Shown here one piece after another: positions 7,816-16,591 of a DNA stretch of 18,527 bases (within the stretch, counting starts at the first letter, position 1; each line of letters begins with the position of its first letter). The notes beneath the pieces were generated by a model. That model was not told the DNA's origin. It saw only the letters and a list, made by a program, of their open reading frames with translations, and searched no databases. The stretch spans positions 27,501-46,027 of the forward strand of contig VIGQ01001415.1 of the NCBI GenBank assembly GCA_009663005.1, written 5' to 3'. The DNA is from Actinidia chinensis (lineage: Eukaryota > Streptophyta > Magnoliopsida > Ericales > Actinidiaceae). The translations under genes were made by a program, and so were the position numbers.

Positions 7816-8947
7816 ATGGCAAATCTGAATGACAACGTGGATTGCTATAGCTGTTTGCTAACCACAGTAGATTGGTGGAGTACCACGTTTTGCCGGACGC
7901 ACCGGAGTGCCGCCTACTGTGACTGAAACATGGGGAGAGACCAAAGTTCAGTAAGGCCTAGATTGTTCAAGTACTAACTGGCAGCGAAATTCTGTTTACT
8001 TGATGACTCGTCTAGGGCTTGGCAAGAATATTTGCAAGAGGAGGCTCACTAAGCCTAGGGGACGCTTGTCGGGAGAGAACGGGGAGTCAAGAGTGCGGGC
8101 TACGACCGGGGGCAGCGGGTGGCAGGGCATGGAAGCAACGGGGGAGCTGTCCGTATGCAAATAACTGAGAATATTCTGTATGGGTGGTCGATTTTGACAA
8201 GACGGTATGGGTACACCAAGAGATCATATATCATCACACCAGTGCTAAAAGAATAGTAGCGGGCACCATGAGAGAAGAAAGAAAATGGTGTGAAGTATGT
8301 AAGGGGTGGGTGCTGTTAAGAAGCACAGTTGATAACATGTACACAGTGTACAGAGGTTGGGGGAGGACAAGATGGTCAGTGGACCACAGAACATTGTTTG
8401 AATGTGGAACGAATGTCTTAGGCACGTCAAGATGTGGATGCTAAGACGTCATGGCCCAAGTGCATGACTTCCAATTAATTCCTTCATGACAGCAGCCGAG
8501 GAATGGCTCGCGATTGGTTTGAAGAATTTCCAAGTTGGGAGTGATAATTGAGAAGTGTCCACCTTCATGGGGACTTCAAAAATTATTTGAAGCACACAGC
8601 GAAAGGGCATGAGTTTAGATGATCTTATAGTCCGCTTGAGGAATGACGAGGACACCGCTTGAATGACAAAAAGGGTGGGCTTACCACATGGAGTCAAAAG
8701 CCAATGTGCTAGAAACACAGTCACAAGAATGGGAACTCAAACAAAACAGAGAGAGAAAGCTCAGTAAGACCAGGGGTAAAGTTCTGGGGCAATTCAATCG
8801 GAAAATTTCGATGGAAATTGCTATATTTGTGGAAGCTGGCCATCGGGGGCAAATGACTGTAAAAGCCGAGCTCCTCAAAGGAGTTCATGAAAAAGCACCT
8901 GCTAGCCACTTGACTGAAGTAGAGCAGGTCCCAGATGACATTTTAGA
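7816..8947 (+). pseudogene. Copia gag remnant
   Basis: The start MANLNDN at 7816 fits the beginning of a copia gag. Recognisable parts are a KGWVLLRSTVDNMYTVYR-like segment (8307-8360), a MAQVHDFQLI-like segment near 8450 in shifted frame, GVIIEKCPPSWG (8540), and AYHMESKANVLETQSQE (8680). Next is a zinc-knuckle remnant at 8819-8860 reading CYICGSWPSGANDC. The CX2CX4HX4C knuckle has Ser in place of His in this frame, while the neighbouring frame reads Gly-His, so small indels are likely. Many stops and frameshifts occur. Bases about 7850-8180 do not match gag and are rich in G-runs. Gag would form the retroelement capsid and bind its RNA. Confidence 0.72.
8056..8144 (+). other. G-run cluster (possible G-quadruplex) in gag region
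   Basis: Eight runs of three to five G lie within 89 bp on the plus strand: 8058-8061, 8071-8073, 8081-8084, 8097-8099, 8108-8112, 8117-8119, 8125-8127 and 8140-8144. The surroundings are AT-rich, and the stretch does not match gag protein. Confidence 0.6.
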
Positions 8948-9200
8948 CCTTGGACCTATGTGCTGTGGTGTTTGAAATCAACTTGGTGGGTAGCACCCAG
9001 CAGTGGTTGGTGGACACTGGCGTTCCAACGCATGTAGCGGTGACAGGGAATTGTTCTCTCTTCCTTTCAATGAGACATCGAATGGGAACACTCTACATGG
9101 GAAATTCTTCAAGTTTCATCAAGGTAGGGGGTCAGGACGGTCATACTGAAGATGACGTCTGAGAAGCAACGCACTCTAAAACATGTCCGTAGTGATGCAG
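8948..9200 (+). pseudogene. Copia protease remnant
   Basis: The frame 8950-9162 reads LCAVVFEINLVGSTQQWLVD, continuing TGVPTHVAV. This holds the aspartic protease motif Asp-Thr-Gly at 9013-9021, followed by a spaced LYMGNSS segment that matches the L-MGNS pattern of copia proteases. The frame ends at 9162. Similarity goes on in another frame into KNLVS and HGFKLKF near 9200-9255, the usual link to integrase. The protease would cleave the gag-pol precursor. Confidence 0.75.
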
Positions 9201-10447
9201 ACATTAAAAAGAATTTAGTGTCAGATCATTGTTGTTATCATGGGTTTAAGTTAAAGTTCCCCCTTTGAGTCAGGACAAACTGTAATGCTTAGAATGGAGT
9301 TTACATTGGGAAGGGTTATGTTTCTGTTGGCTGTTTTAATCTCATTTTATTTTTGCGCCATGTTTCAACATTGAATAAGAATGCTACTCCTTCTGCTTAC
9401 TTGCTGAGTCTCTTATTTAGGGCACGGAGATTAGGACAATGTGAATTATAAAACATTAAGGAAACTAGTTAAATTGACTTGTTTCCTCAAACAATGTGAT
9501 AGTTGAAAAGTGAGATCCGAGTGCTCCAACATTGAAATTTTACGAAAAAGGGATGACAGAGAACCAAATTAGCTCGACAAAAACTTCTAATAATTCCTAA
9601 GGAGTTAGATATAATAAATGGTAGTGGTTCGACTGAACTCTAGAATTATTCACGCTATGTTGGTGTTTTAAAACTATTCAGACTCTAGGAGGAGAGGTAT
9701 TTTGTGACCTTTATTGATGACTATACTAGATACATTATGTGTACCTCATTAGAACAAGGACAGGCGGTGAGATGTTTTAAAATCTTTCAAAATGAAAGGA
9801 AAAAATCAATTAACAAAAGATTAAGATTTTGAAAGTGATAGGGTGGTGACTATGAAATCACCTTTTGGTGAATTCTGCCTGAACATGGAATTATCCATCA
9901 CTCTGCCCCTTATTCTCCACAATCAACGATCTGCGACGACGTACAAATCGTACATTGAAGAAGTGATGAATGCTTTATTGATTAGTTTCTAGACTATCAC
10001 AGACCTTGTGGGGAGCAATCTGACGCTAATTAACTTATTAAATAAGTTACCCCATAAAAATTAAGAAATCCCTTATGAGGTATGGAAGGAAAGAGTCCTT
10101 CCTATAAATACTTAACGTGTGTGGGGGTGTCTTGCAAAGTCATGGTCCTACCCCAAATAAGTCAAATTGGGCCAAAGAAAGTGAACTGTGTTTTCATTAG
10201 TTGATGCACTAATAGTAGTGCATATAGTTTCTTGTGGGGCCATAAGTCCAGAATAAATTACCTTCATGAAAACACATTGATCGAGTCCAGGAATCAAATT
10301 TCTTTGAGAATATATTTCTTTACAAGAATGCACAATAATGCGCTGTGTTGCTTTAAAAAAGAACACTTGATGCAAATGTGGGTCAAAGTCCCAAAAGAGG
10401 ACAATGAAGATGAACCTAGGACTAGCAGAGGGCAGACCGTCTACATG
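9200..10447 (+). pseudogene. Copia integrase remnant
   Basis: A decayed HHCC-type N-terminal part lies about 9390-9480. The catalytic core follows: FVTFIDDYTRY (9700-9732), a GGDYE segment (9840-9855) and EHGIIHHSAPYSPQS (9882-9926). After a region equal to NRTLK and NALL come SPSYKYLTCVGVSCKVMV, IGPKKVNCVFIS and CTNSSAYSFLWG (10095-10240), then TLIESRNQISLR (10277-10312), as in the C-terminal part of copia integrases. The first core Asp is present. The Glu of the AERKN-type segment is not preserved in frame. Stops occur throughout. Integrase would insert the cDNA into the genome. Confidence 0.78.
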
Positions 10448-10504
10448 TTTTTTTTTTTTTTTTTTTGGGGTTTTTCCCCCCCCCCCCCTGAAAACCCCCC
10501 TTTT
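10448..10504. other. Homopolymer-inflated stretch, probable sequence artefact
   Basis: The runs are T19, G4, T5, C13, T, G, A4, C6, T4 in direct succession. Collapsing each run gives a base order that would encode a short Phe-Gly-Pro-Asp-Phe segment in frame with DIFLLESKPQSFKEA, which copia elements of this type have just before the reverse transcriptase. The stretch therefore looks like normal coding sequence whose run lengths were over-called. Confidence 0.6.
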
Positions 10505-11290
10505 GATATTTTTTTGTTAGAAAGTAAGCCTCAAAGTTTTAAGGAAGCATTGTCTTGTCCTGAAGCACCCAATGGAAAGAGGCCTGGAAATATGAAATTG
10601 AGTCCATTCTTCAAAACCACACTTGAGATTGGTAGATCTTCCTCCTGCTACAAAACCCTTGGTATCATAAGTGGATATTCAAGAGGAAGATGACAGCGGA
10701 TGATCATTGATAAATAACAGTCGACTTTTGGTCAAAGGATATAGACATAAAAAGGGTCTTGATTACTTTGATACATATTCACCTGTACAAAGATAACATC
10801 TAGAGAATATTAATAGTTTATAGCAATCTTTTATAATCTAGAAATTCATCAAATGGGATTTACACTGCTTTTTTTAAATGGGGCATTTAGAAGAAGAAAT
10901 TTACATGGACAACCTTTAGGTTTGTAGCTCCTGGAAAAGAAAGAAAGGTGCAGTTGTTCAAATCCCTTGTTATGGATTGAAACAAGTACCAAAAAATGGC
11001 ATGAAAAATTTGATATTTAGTGCAATGGTTGTCAATGGAATCTTAAATCAATGGATATGATAAGTGTGTCTATGTGAAAATACTGAAAAAGATATTCATT
11101 TTTGCCTATATGTGATGACATGATCAAGGCTACAAAGAGTTGACCTCCAAGTTGATATAAAGAATTAGGTGTTGGCAGATGTTATACTAGGGGATTAAGA
11201 TCACTATAAATATTTAGAGGACTATCTTGTCACAATCTCATTATAATGATAAAATTCTAGATAAAATTTGACAAAATAGTGATGGGTCGC
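10505..11290 (+). pseudogene. Copia reverse transcriptase remnant
   Basis: The frame begins DIFLLESKPQSFKEALSCPE (10505-10564), the usual RT lead-in. Further blocks are YNLEIHQMGF with FLNG-like and EEEIYMDNL sequence (10840-10910), GLKQVPK (10976-10996), and NTEKDIHFCLYV near 11075-11114. At the catalytic YVDD site one G is missing, around 11112-11114, so that Tyr-Val and Asp-Asp fall in different frames. LADVILG-like sequence follows near 11180. Stops and shifts elsewhere confirm loss of function. Confidence 0.78.
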
Positions 11291-12056
11291 AAAACACCTT
11301 GGATTTCATCTACAATCTCAACCAAGAATACTGGAGAAGGTGTATCTCAGTTTGCAGTCTTCTTAGATTATTGGCAATTTAATGTATTTTGATGAACTGC
11401 ACGAGACCTGACATTGCTACTCAGTTTACTCAAACTGAGAAGATTTGACAATTAATCCGGAGAGAATCACTGGAAAGCTCTCGTTAGAGTCTTAGGTATC
11501 TACGATACACAAGGAGATGGAATTGCATTACATGCTATTATCCTACTCTGTGGTAGAAGTAGATTAGATGCAACTGGATAGCAGATAGTAAGTTCAAACC
11601 CAATTGATATGTCTTTACTATGGTAGTGGCCGCAGTGTTATTAAATCTCTAAAACAACGGGTATTGCTAGATCCACAATGGAAGCTGAGTTCACATTGCC
11701 CAGTGCCTTGGATAAAAAGCGGAGAAGAATCAAGTGCTTCGTAATTTTCTTAGAAGATTTCCAAATTTGGCCAAACCTGTGCCCTCAATAGTACAGTGTG
11801 ATATTTAATTCAGCAATTTGAATGGCACAAGTAAGATGTAACGTAAGTCCACCAGACATATTCGTCGTAGACATAATACCGTGAAGTAACTGCTCACAGG
11901 ATGGATTTATCTCTATAGGACTATGTGAAGGTCTAAAGATAATTCGCGGATCGCTAATCAAAGGTTACTAGAGAGCAGGTTTTGCATCAGCGAGTGGGAT
12001 GGATTAAAGCCTATGTCAAATAGTAGTCATATGTGGATAACTTTAACCTATTTGCT
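11290..12056 (+). pseudogene. Copia RNase H remnant and pol end
   Basis: Blocks in several frames match the copia RNase H region. They include PRILEKVYLSLQ near 11325, GNLMYFDELH (11365-11395, for GSLMY-M--TRPD), a degenerate SDANW-like segment near 11565-11585, and LLDPQWKLSS with its alternate frame STMEAEFTLP (11665-11697). Near 11935-12010 are REQVLHQ and WDGLKPM-like segments, where the family has T-REQVL---RGMGLKP. At least one stop is seen in each block. RNase H would remove the RNA template during cDNA synthesis. Confidence 0.7.
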
Positions 12057-12590
12057 GAGATCCCAAGATCTAGGTTCAAAGAGATAACTAAATTATGATG
12101 GTAAATAAAATAGCACTGAAGAGATATTTCTCTTACCATTCCCTATGATACAATTAGTCTGTAATTTAAGAAGGATAAGCTTTGCTTTTAATACTCTTGA
12201 TGTCCTTGAATTTCATCTATTATATCATAATACTCTTGATGAGAGGTCACCCTGTTGTGAGGTATAATGGTGAGGGCCGATCAATGAGAATTTTTCAAGG
12301 GCTGATCTTTAAAACACTCATAGCACCAGGCATGTCCACAAGCCAAAACGGACACAGATCGTGAGAACTAATACAGTGTTTGGAGAATCTTGGTGATGCC
12401 TCTTGTCTTGGTTACCACAAGACGGTAGAACGTTCAGACACTCGCATTCACATGTTCAGCTAGTAGTACTCGATAGTTTTTCACAAAAGAAGGTTCAAGG
12501 CCGAACTTTACCTTTCTGTTTTCACCCGAAAGTATCTGTTGATCGTTCGACCCGTTAGTGTATTCCGGCCAATATCATTCATGTGGGGAT
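12057..12590 (+). other. Copia 3' untranslated region with polypurine tract
   Basis: The stretch between the end of pol and the 3' LTR has no credible ORF; the 60-codon frame at 12182-12364 has no motif. The purine-rich GTGGGGAT at 12583-12590, directly before TGTTCGAAAA, is the likely polypurine tract that primed plus-strand synthesis. A short direct repeat, ATACTCTTGATG, occurs at 12190 and 12230. Confidence 0.6.
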
Positions 12591-12888
12591 TGTTCGAAAA
12601 TTTTTAAATTTTTAATAAAAAATTTAATTTAATGGATAGTTGTCCATTACAGTGTGATAAATGCTGGAGTTACAAAAGACTTATGCTACTATATCACCAT
12701 CCACCACATTATTGTACAATCCTTGCATGAATGAAGAAGGCTTCCGCCACTAGGCTATATAAAGCCACTCTCCTCTTTGTTTCAAAAAACACACAACAAG
12801 AACAAGATCTGAAGCGCACACAATCTGAGAGAGCTTTTCTTTTTAGCTTTTTGTCTCTCCATAGAGAGATCAAAAATACTGTGAGTTC
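12591..12888 (+). mobile_element. Truncated 3' LTR of the plus-strand copia element
   Basis: It begins TGTTCGAAAATTTTT after the polypurine tract and follows the 5' LTR through the TATATAAA box (12756-12763), CACTCTCCTCTTTGTTTCAAA and AATCTGAGAGAGC. Similarity ends at GTGAGTTC (12888), equal to about position 6269 of the 5' LTR. The remaining 270 bp or so of LTR are absent, through deletion or replacement by unrelated AT-rich DNA. Confidence 0.8.
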
Positions 12889-13365
12889 ATATTATATTTG
12901 ATGTTATCATATTCACTGAGTTGAGTAATATATACACACATATGTATATATATCTTAATTTGTTTCTTTAAAATTGATCGAAAGATTTATTTCAGCTCAT
13001 CATAGAGGTTCATCAAGAAAAAAAAAGAAAAGAGATTCATGGCTAAACTCTATTTTTCTCTCTCTAAAAAAATACTCTCTATATATAGCGGGTGGAAGAA
13101 TTAGGAAACCCAGCTGTGGAAGGTTTCCCGAGGTAAAACGAAATTGACTTTATATTTTTTTTATACTAACGGCGTCTTGAGCCGTTAAGTTTTTCTGGGT
13201 GCATTAAATGACATGCAGCCACGTGGCATAAGATTTGGTATAGAGTTTAGTTATAGGTGATCTTAGGCCATCAGATAAATATGCCCAAAAAGGAAAGGTG
13301 TTGGGGTTTGAGATCCTCCGACCCTTAAATTTAAGACTCATCAAAACCCATGCCCTATTCTATCC
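12889..13365. other. Unassigned DNA with two short palindromes
   Basis: No gene is seen. A TA/CA-rich tract lies at 12927-12956. TAACGGC (13167-13173) and GCCGTTA (13181-13187) form a 7-bp stem around a 7-nt loop. GCCACGTGGC (13218-13227) is a perfect 10-bp palindrome containing the G-box core CACGTG, but no gene lies nearby for it to control. I cannot say which element, if any, this region belongs to. Confidence 0.5.
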
Positions 13366-13495
13366 CCAGGCCCGGCTTGGCCCGGCGGGTCCAAGCCCAG
13401 CCCAAGCTTAGGTTAGTATGGGCTAGTCTGGGCTCAATTTTAAGCCCATGGTTAGTCCAGTGGCCCCCTTGAAGCCCAACCCCACGGCCCACAAG
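13366..13495 (+). repeat. GGCCC/AAGCCC-rich block, copy 1
   Basis: Repeated GGCCCGGC, AAGCCCAGCCC, GGGCT and AAGCCC words form a GC-rich island in AT-rich DNA. Such blocks are common in plant intergenic DNA. A second block in the same orientation lies at 14356-14556. Confidence 0.6.
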
Positions 13496-13574
13496 AATAT
13501 GTTGGTTAATTTTCAAGATGAAAAAAACTAATACTCTTATGTTCGTTCAGACTATTTTTCTTTCTTTCTTCGAT

Positions 13575-14298
13575 CGAACCGTCTATATTTACGTGGTGAT
13601 TTTATAAGCTATGAAAAAATTCAAGTAAATTATATCATTGCGTACTGAATTGAAGGAGATAAATTTGGATTTTTAAGGAATCAATATCCCGATGAACAGA
13701 TTTTCAATACCCGATAGATTTCAAATTTGCAAGAGTGGTTCAAACCTCAAGAAAAAAAAGTAAAAGTTTGATCATTATAATTGTGTTGGCATTATTTGGC
13801 TAATCGTACATTATCTTATAGCATAATAGGTAGTTTAGAACAGTAAGTTGATTATATGATTGGAAGGCATAAGATGCGACTCGATTTTTTTCTAATATTC
13901 GATTTAACACGTTACGTTTTATATCTATCATTTCTTAGTTTTTTTTCTGAAAATGGGGCGATCCAATATCGAAAACGACTTGATCGGATCACACATTTGA
14001 GGGAATCTATGAGCAATATATCCTATAATTCTGACTTGAAAGCCATTATAATATTTTTTTTTAATCAGAACTGTCTGATTTAAGTAAAGTGATTATATCC
14101 TCTTGAAAAAAAATCAAATTATTTCCTTATCGTTACGTAATTGATTCGAAAAGATAATTTATCGATTATAATCAATAAATGATTAATATTCCCGATAAAA
14201 GACTTTTAATATCCGATAATTTTAAAATTTGGCGAGAGTGATTAAAATAGAAAAACAAATAAATAACGATGTTGATCGTCATAATTATTGCGATTGTG
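13575..14298 (+). repeat. Duplicated segment of about 220 bp, copies 493 bp apart
   Basis: Copy 1 (about 13575-13786) and copy 2 (about 14068-14298) share GAAC.GTCT, TGAAAAAA.TCAA, AATAT.CCCGAT.AA.AGA.TTT, AATA.CCGATA and AAATTTG..AGAGTG.TT.AAA in the same order. Identity is about 70-75% by eye. The intervening 280 bp contains a 75-codon ORF without motifs. The GGCCC-rich blocks flank the whole. Confidence 0.6.
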
Positions 14299-14355
14299 TG
14301 ACTAGCGGACTAATATTAATTAAAATTTTGATTATTTACAAAAAAAAATATGTTA

Positions 14356-14556
14356 AAGGCCGTAAGCTCAAGTCCAAGGCCGGGCCCATAGGCCCACCAA
14401 GCCCGTCCCGTAGTCCCAGACGCAGGCCAATGTCTCATGCCCGGCAGGCCCGTTGCACTGGTTGGGTCCGCATCTTTTTTGGCCCATGAATCGCCTAGGC
14501 CAGCTAAGATGGGCCTGGGCCGGCCTAAGCCCCGTCCCATGATGACCCGTAGACCC
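14356..14556 (+). repeat. GGCCC/AAGCCC-rich block, copy 2
   Basis: It has GGCCGGGCCCATAGGCCC, CAAGCCCGTCCC, GGCCCATG, GGGCCTGGGCCGGCC and AAGCCCCGTCCC. The overlapping ORFs on both strands (14229-14489 and 14316-14540) come from the low-complexity base content and are not genes. Confidence 0.6.
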
Positions 14557-14575
14557 TTTTATCTATACTGAATTT

Positions 14576-14854
14576 GTGGCGCCACTCATGGTTCGACAAC
14601 TGTGGCATCCTCCTATCAGCGAAATACAACGCCACACTAGTCCTTCCTCCATAATGAAACCCTCACTCCTGTGTCGGTTCAAGCAACCTCCCTCTCGCCT
14701 CCCGTCCGCATCTCTCACCACCTCCATCCTTCACTCCATAATCGCGATTCGATTTCTACGAACAGACAGTGAAGGGTTTATCCTCCTCATTTTATATTTC
14801 TTGTGTAAAATTACATTGAATGATATGGGTTTCTTACAATTGTCACAATATTAA
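14576..14854 (+). other. Short GC-richer ORF of unknown nature
   Basis: I do not recognise this 92-codon frame. Its central part, from the internal Met at 14654 (MKPSLLCRFKQPPSRLPSAS, then LTTSILHSIIAIRFLRT), is rich in Ser, Pro and basic residues. It has no acidic residue for about 38 positions, as in organelle transit peptides. A GT near 14775 (GAAGGGTTTATC) could be a splice donor, so a decayed or real first exon is possible, with TATCTATA upstream at about 14561. No downstream exon is recognised, and the frame runs into a tandem repeat. A chance ORF in a remnant of other DNA is equally likely. Confidence 0.2.
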
Positions 14855-14943
14855 CACCTTTCATTTCAATTTCTTGAGTGACATTGAATGGATATGGTTT
14901 CATACAATGTAACAAAAATGTAGACTTTCCCTTCAATTTCTTG
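14813..14943 (+). repeat. Two-copy tandem repeat, period 68 bp
   Basis: ACATTGAATG(G)ATATGG..TTC starts both units (14813 and 14881), and both end TTCAATTTCTTG (14876 and 14943). A partial TTTCTTG just upstream (about 14797-14803) suggests the array once extended leftwards. Confidence 0.65.
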
Positions 14944-15116
14944 TCAATTAACTCAAATTGTTGTTGAAATTTTTTCTATGCTATTTTAATGCTCAAACCA
15001 TTATTTAATATTATGCAAAATTACATGTAACAACTACAGTACATATATCTAAAATAGTGCCTATGATTTGGGCTCGTGTATAACAGTATTACATAGCTTG
15101 TATATTTCACCACAAC

Positions 15117-15302
15117 CAAGGACGAATTCCGAGTTTTTATCTCTTCTGGTGGGTCCAAAATAAAAGTTGAACTAACTAGAAGTGTCCGTATGTATTTTAT
15201 TAATATATATAAAATAGGTAGGGGTACTAGTAGTATACTAAGGGGTTATGGCAGAAGTAAGGGGGGTCATGACCCTACTGTCGATGCTATGGGTCCGTCC
15301 CT
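15117..15302. mobile_element. hAT-type MITE with 8-bp target-site duplication
   Basis: The 186-bp interval is flanked on both sides by ACCACAAC (15109-15116 and 15303-15310). An 8-bp duplication is the hallmark of hAT elements. The ends are CAAGGACGAATTCC and, read on the minus strand, AGGGACGGACCC: imperfect inverted repeats around GGACG. The interior has GGTGGGTCC and a GGGGGGTCATGACCC segment as seen in many small plant hAT derivatives. It has no coding capacity. The exact end may be shifted by one base. It differs from the copies at 1783 and 5759. Confidence 0.65.
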
Positions 15303-15310
15303 ACCACAAC

Positions 15311-16062
15311 AATTCTAGCAAAATTACATATTAAATTATCTATACTTATAACAACCAAAAATATAATATTTACCACATAATTAATATGTAATAAACTATT
15401 TTAAATTATTTTTAAGATACATCACCCACACACCACGTACAACCTATTCAGAATATTCCTTACCATAACCGGATCGTAACATCTTAATCATATATTCAAC
15501 TGATTAACTTAACAACTAAGTCCATGTATATGATAAGTTGTCCAAAAACAAATTCATTCTTCATAGATTGTGTACCTTGTTCAGTTTTACCCTTAATACT
15601 AAATAATAAATTATTTGTCAACTAATATAATTTTTCTTTTAAAAAATGTAATCCATTCACACATTTTTCATTAACTTCCAAATTATATTTTTCATACCAA
15701 TTTTATTTCCTGCAATTATGTTTTTAAAATTCAACAAAAATTCATGCCATAAATTATTAAAAAAGTATGTCAATTAAAATAAATCAATTTCACTCACTTC
15801 CACCTAAGATTTCTCACAAATATATAACTAAAATTCCCCTTACCTCCTTGACTTTGAAACTATTATTAAAAAAAAATGCTTCAAAATTAATTTTTAACAG
15901 AAAAGAATAAGAGTACCTTAGATTTAGGGGCTTCATAGTCCCTTTTTCTCAATACACTAATGAACTACCCTATATTTTATTTTGTTTAATAAATATTTAG
16001 TTTCAAAAGTATCCAAACAATGTACTTTTTGATTTTTTCCTAGCCAAACGTATTTAAAAAAA
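15311..16062. other. AT-rich intergenic DNA, nothing recognised
   Basis: This is strongly AT-rich sequence without long ORFs, without similarity to the other elements in the window, and without a clear repeat. Confidence 0.6.
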
Positions 16063-16082
16063 TTAACTTTGTACAAAGTTAA
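16063..16082. repeat. 20-bp perfect palindrome
   Basis: TTAACTTTGTACAAAGTTAA reads the same on both strands, and the symmetry ends exactly at these limits. It stands alone in AT-rich DNA. Confidence 0.85.
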
Positions 16083-16182
16083 CAAAATCACAACAACAAC
16101 AAAACACAAAAATTGTTTATTTATTTTTTCTCAAAAAACCCCATTTATTCAACTACCCCTCTTTACTTTTTATCATAAATAA

Positions 16183-16262
16183 ATTATTGTGAACATGTAT
16201 GTACATGAAGAGAAGTAAATTTCCATGCTCTGGCTCATCACACACTCTGGAACATAACGACT
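16183..16262 (+). repeat. Dispersed repeat of about 75 bp, copy 1
   Basis: AACATGTATGTACATGAAGAG and the following AAGTAAATT.CCATGCTCT, ATCAC.CAC and CTGGAACATAA.GACT recur at 17919-17999 in the same orientation, at about 85% identity by eye. Flanks differ on both sides. The origin is unknown. Confidence 0.7.
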
Positions 16263-16591
16263 ATTACACCGTTTTGGCACTTCGATTTGTTTTCAGATTT
16301 GGGAGCTCCAGATTGGTTCTCTCTCTTCTTCTTGTCTTTTTTCCATGGTTTGTGCACACTTTTTCTCTTCCTGCTGATTTCTTTCTTCAACTGGCCTTCC
16401 AATTCACCATAGCCAGACATACTATGGACAGGGTATACCCCCGTCCGTGTTCCGCGGCAACTCTGCTGTGGTAAAGACCGTTGTTCCCCTCGTCTGGAAT
16501 GAAAAGAAAGGCGTTTTTGGCTGTGAAAGAACGGACTCTCTCCTCTAAGGCTTAACAACAATTGAGAAGATGAACAGGGCATGAATAATTT
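16199..16591. other. Stretch with overlapping ORFs on both strands, not assigned
   Basis: A 91-codon frame on plus (16199-16474) and a 114-codon frame on minus (16238-16582) overlap. The plus frame is hydrophobic and Leu/Phe-rich because of a CT-rich tract (16310-16400); the minus frame is Lys/Arg/Ser-rich for the same reason. Neither shows a recognised domain. The base content is higher in GC than the neighbours, and a 5' untranslated or first-exon remnant is possible, but nothing supports it firmly. Confidence 0.25.

Larger units (their letters stand above)
5976..12888 (+). mobile_element. Long, decayed Ty1/copia retrotransposon
   Basis: A complete domain order can be followed: 5' LTR (5976-6540), leader (6541-7815), gag, protease, integrase, reverse transcriptase, RNase H, 3' untranslated part, polypurine tract and a partial 3' LTR (12591-12888). 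The order protease-integrase-RT-RNase H defines Ty1/copia. All coding domains contain many stops and frameshifts. The LTRs share the TGTTnGAAAA start, the TATATAAA box and the blocks CACTCTCCTCTTTGTTTCAAA and AATCTGAGAGAGC, but are about 75% alike by eye. The element is near 7 kb, with an unusually long leader. It lies inside the hAT-like copy that starts at 5759. No target-site duplication can be shown, because the 3' LTR end is lost. Confidence 0.85.

Noticed and set aside
10467..10500. GGGGTTTTT and AAAACCCC, like ciliate telomere repeats
   Set aside because: Only one irregular instance, better explained by run-length errors; plant telomeres have TTTAGGG.
10232..10693. 153-codon ORF with a Phe and Pro-rich centre
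   Set aside because: It is the end of copia integrase and start of RT joined through the homopolymer-inflated stretch; the Phe/Pro tract is not real protein.
5976..12888. Active or domesticated retrotransposon
   Set aside because: Every domain has stops or frameshifts, the YVDD site is broken and the 3' LTR is incomplete.
13218..13227. G-box palindrome GCCACGTGGC as a promoter element
   Set aside because: No gene or TATA/ORF arrangement lies downstream, so there is no basis for a promoter call.
14229..14540. ORFs on both strands in the GGCCC-rich block
   Set aside because: Open frames follow from low-complexity GC-rich repeats; no protein family is recognised.
16063..16082. Similarity of ACTTTGTACAA to lambda/Gateway att core, suggesting vector DNA
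   Set aside because: The match is limited to the core, is explained by the palindrome, and no vector sequence flanks it.
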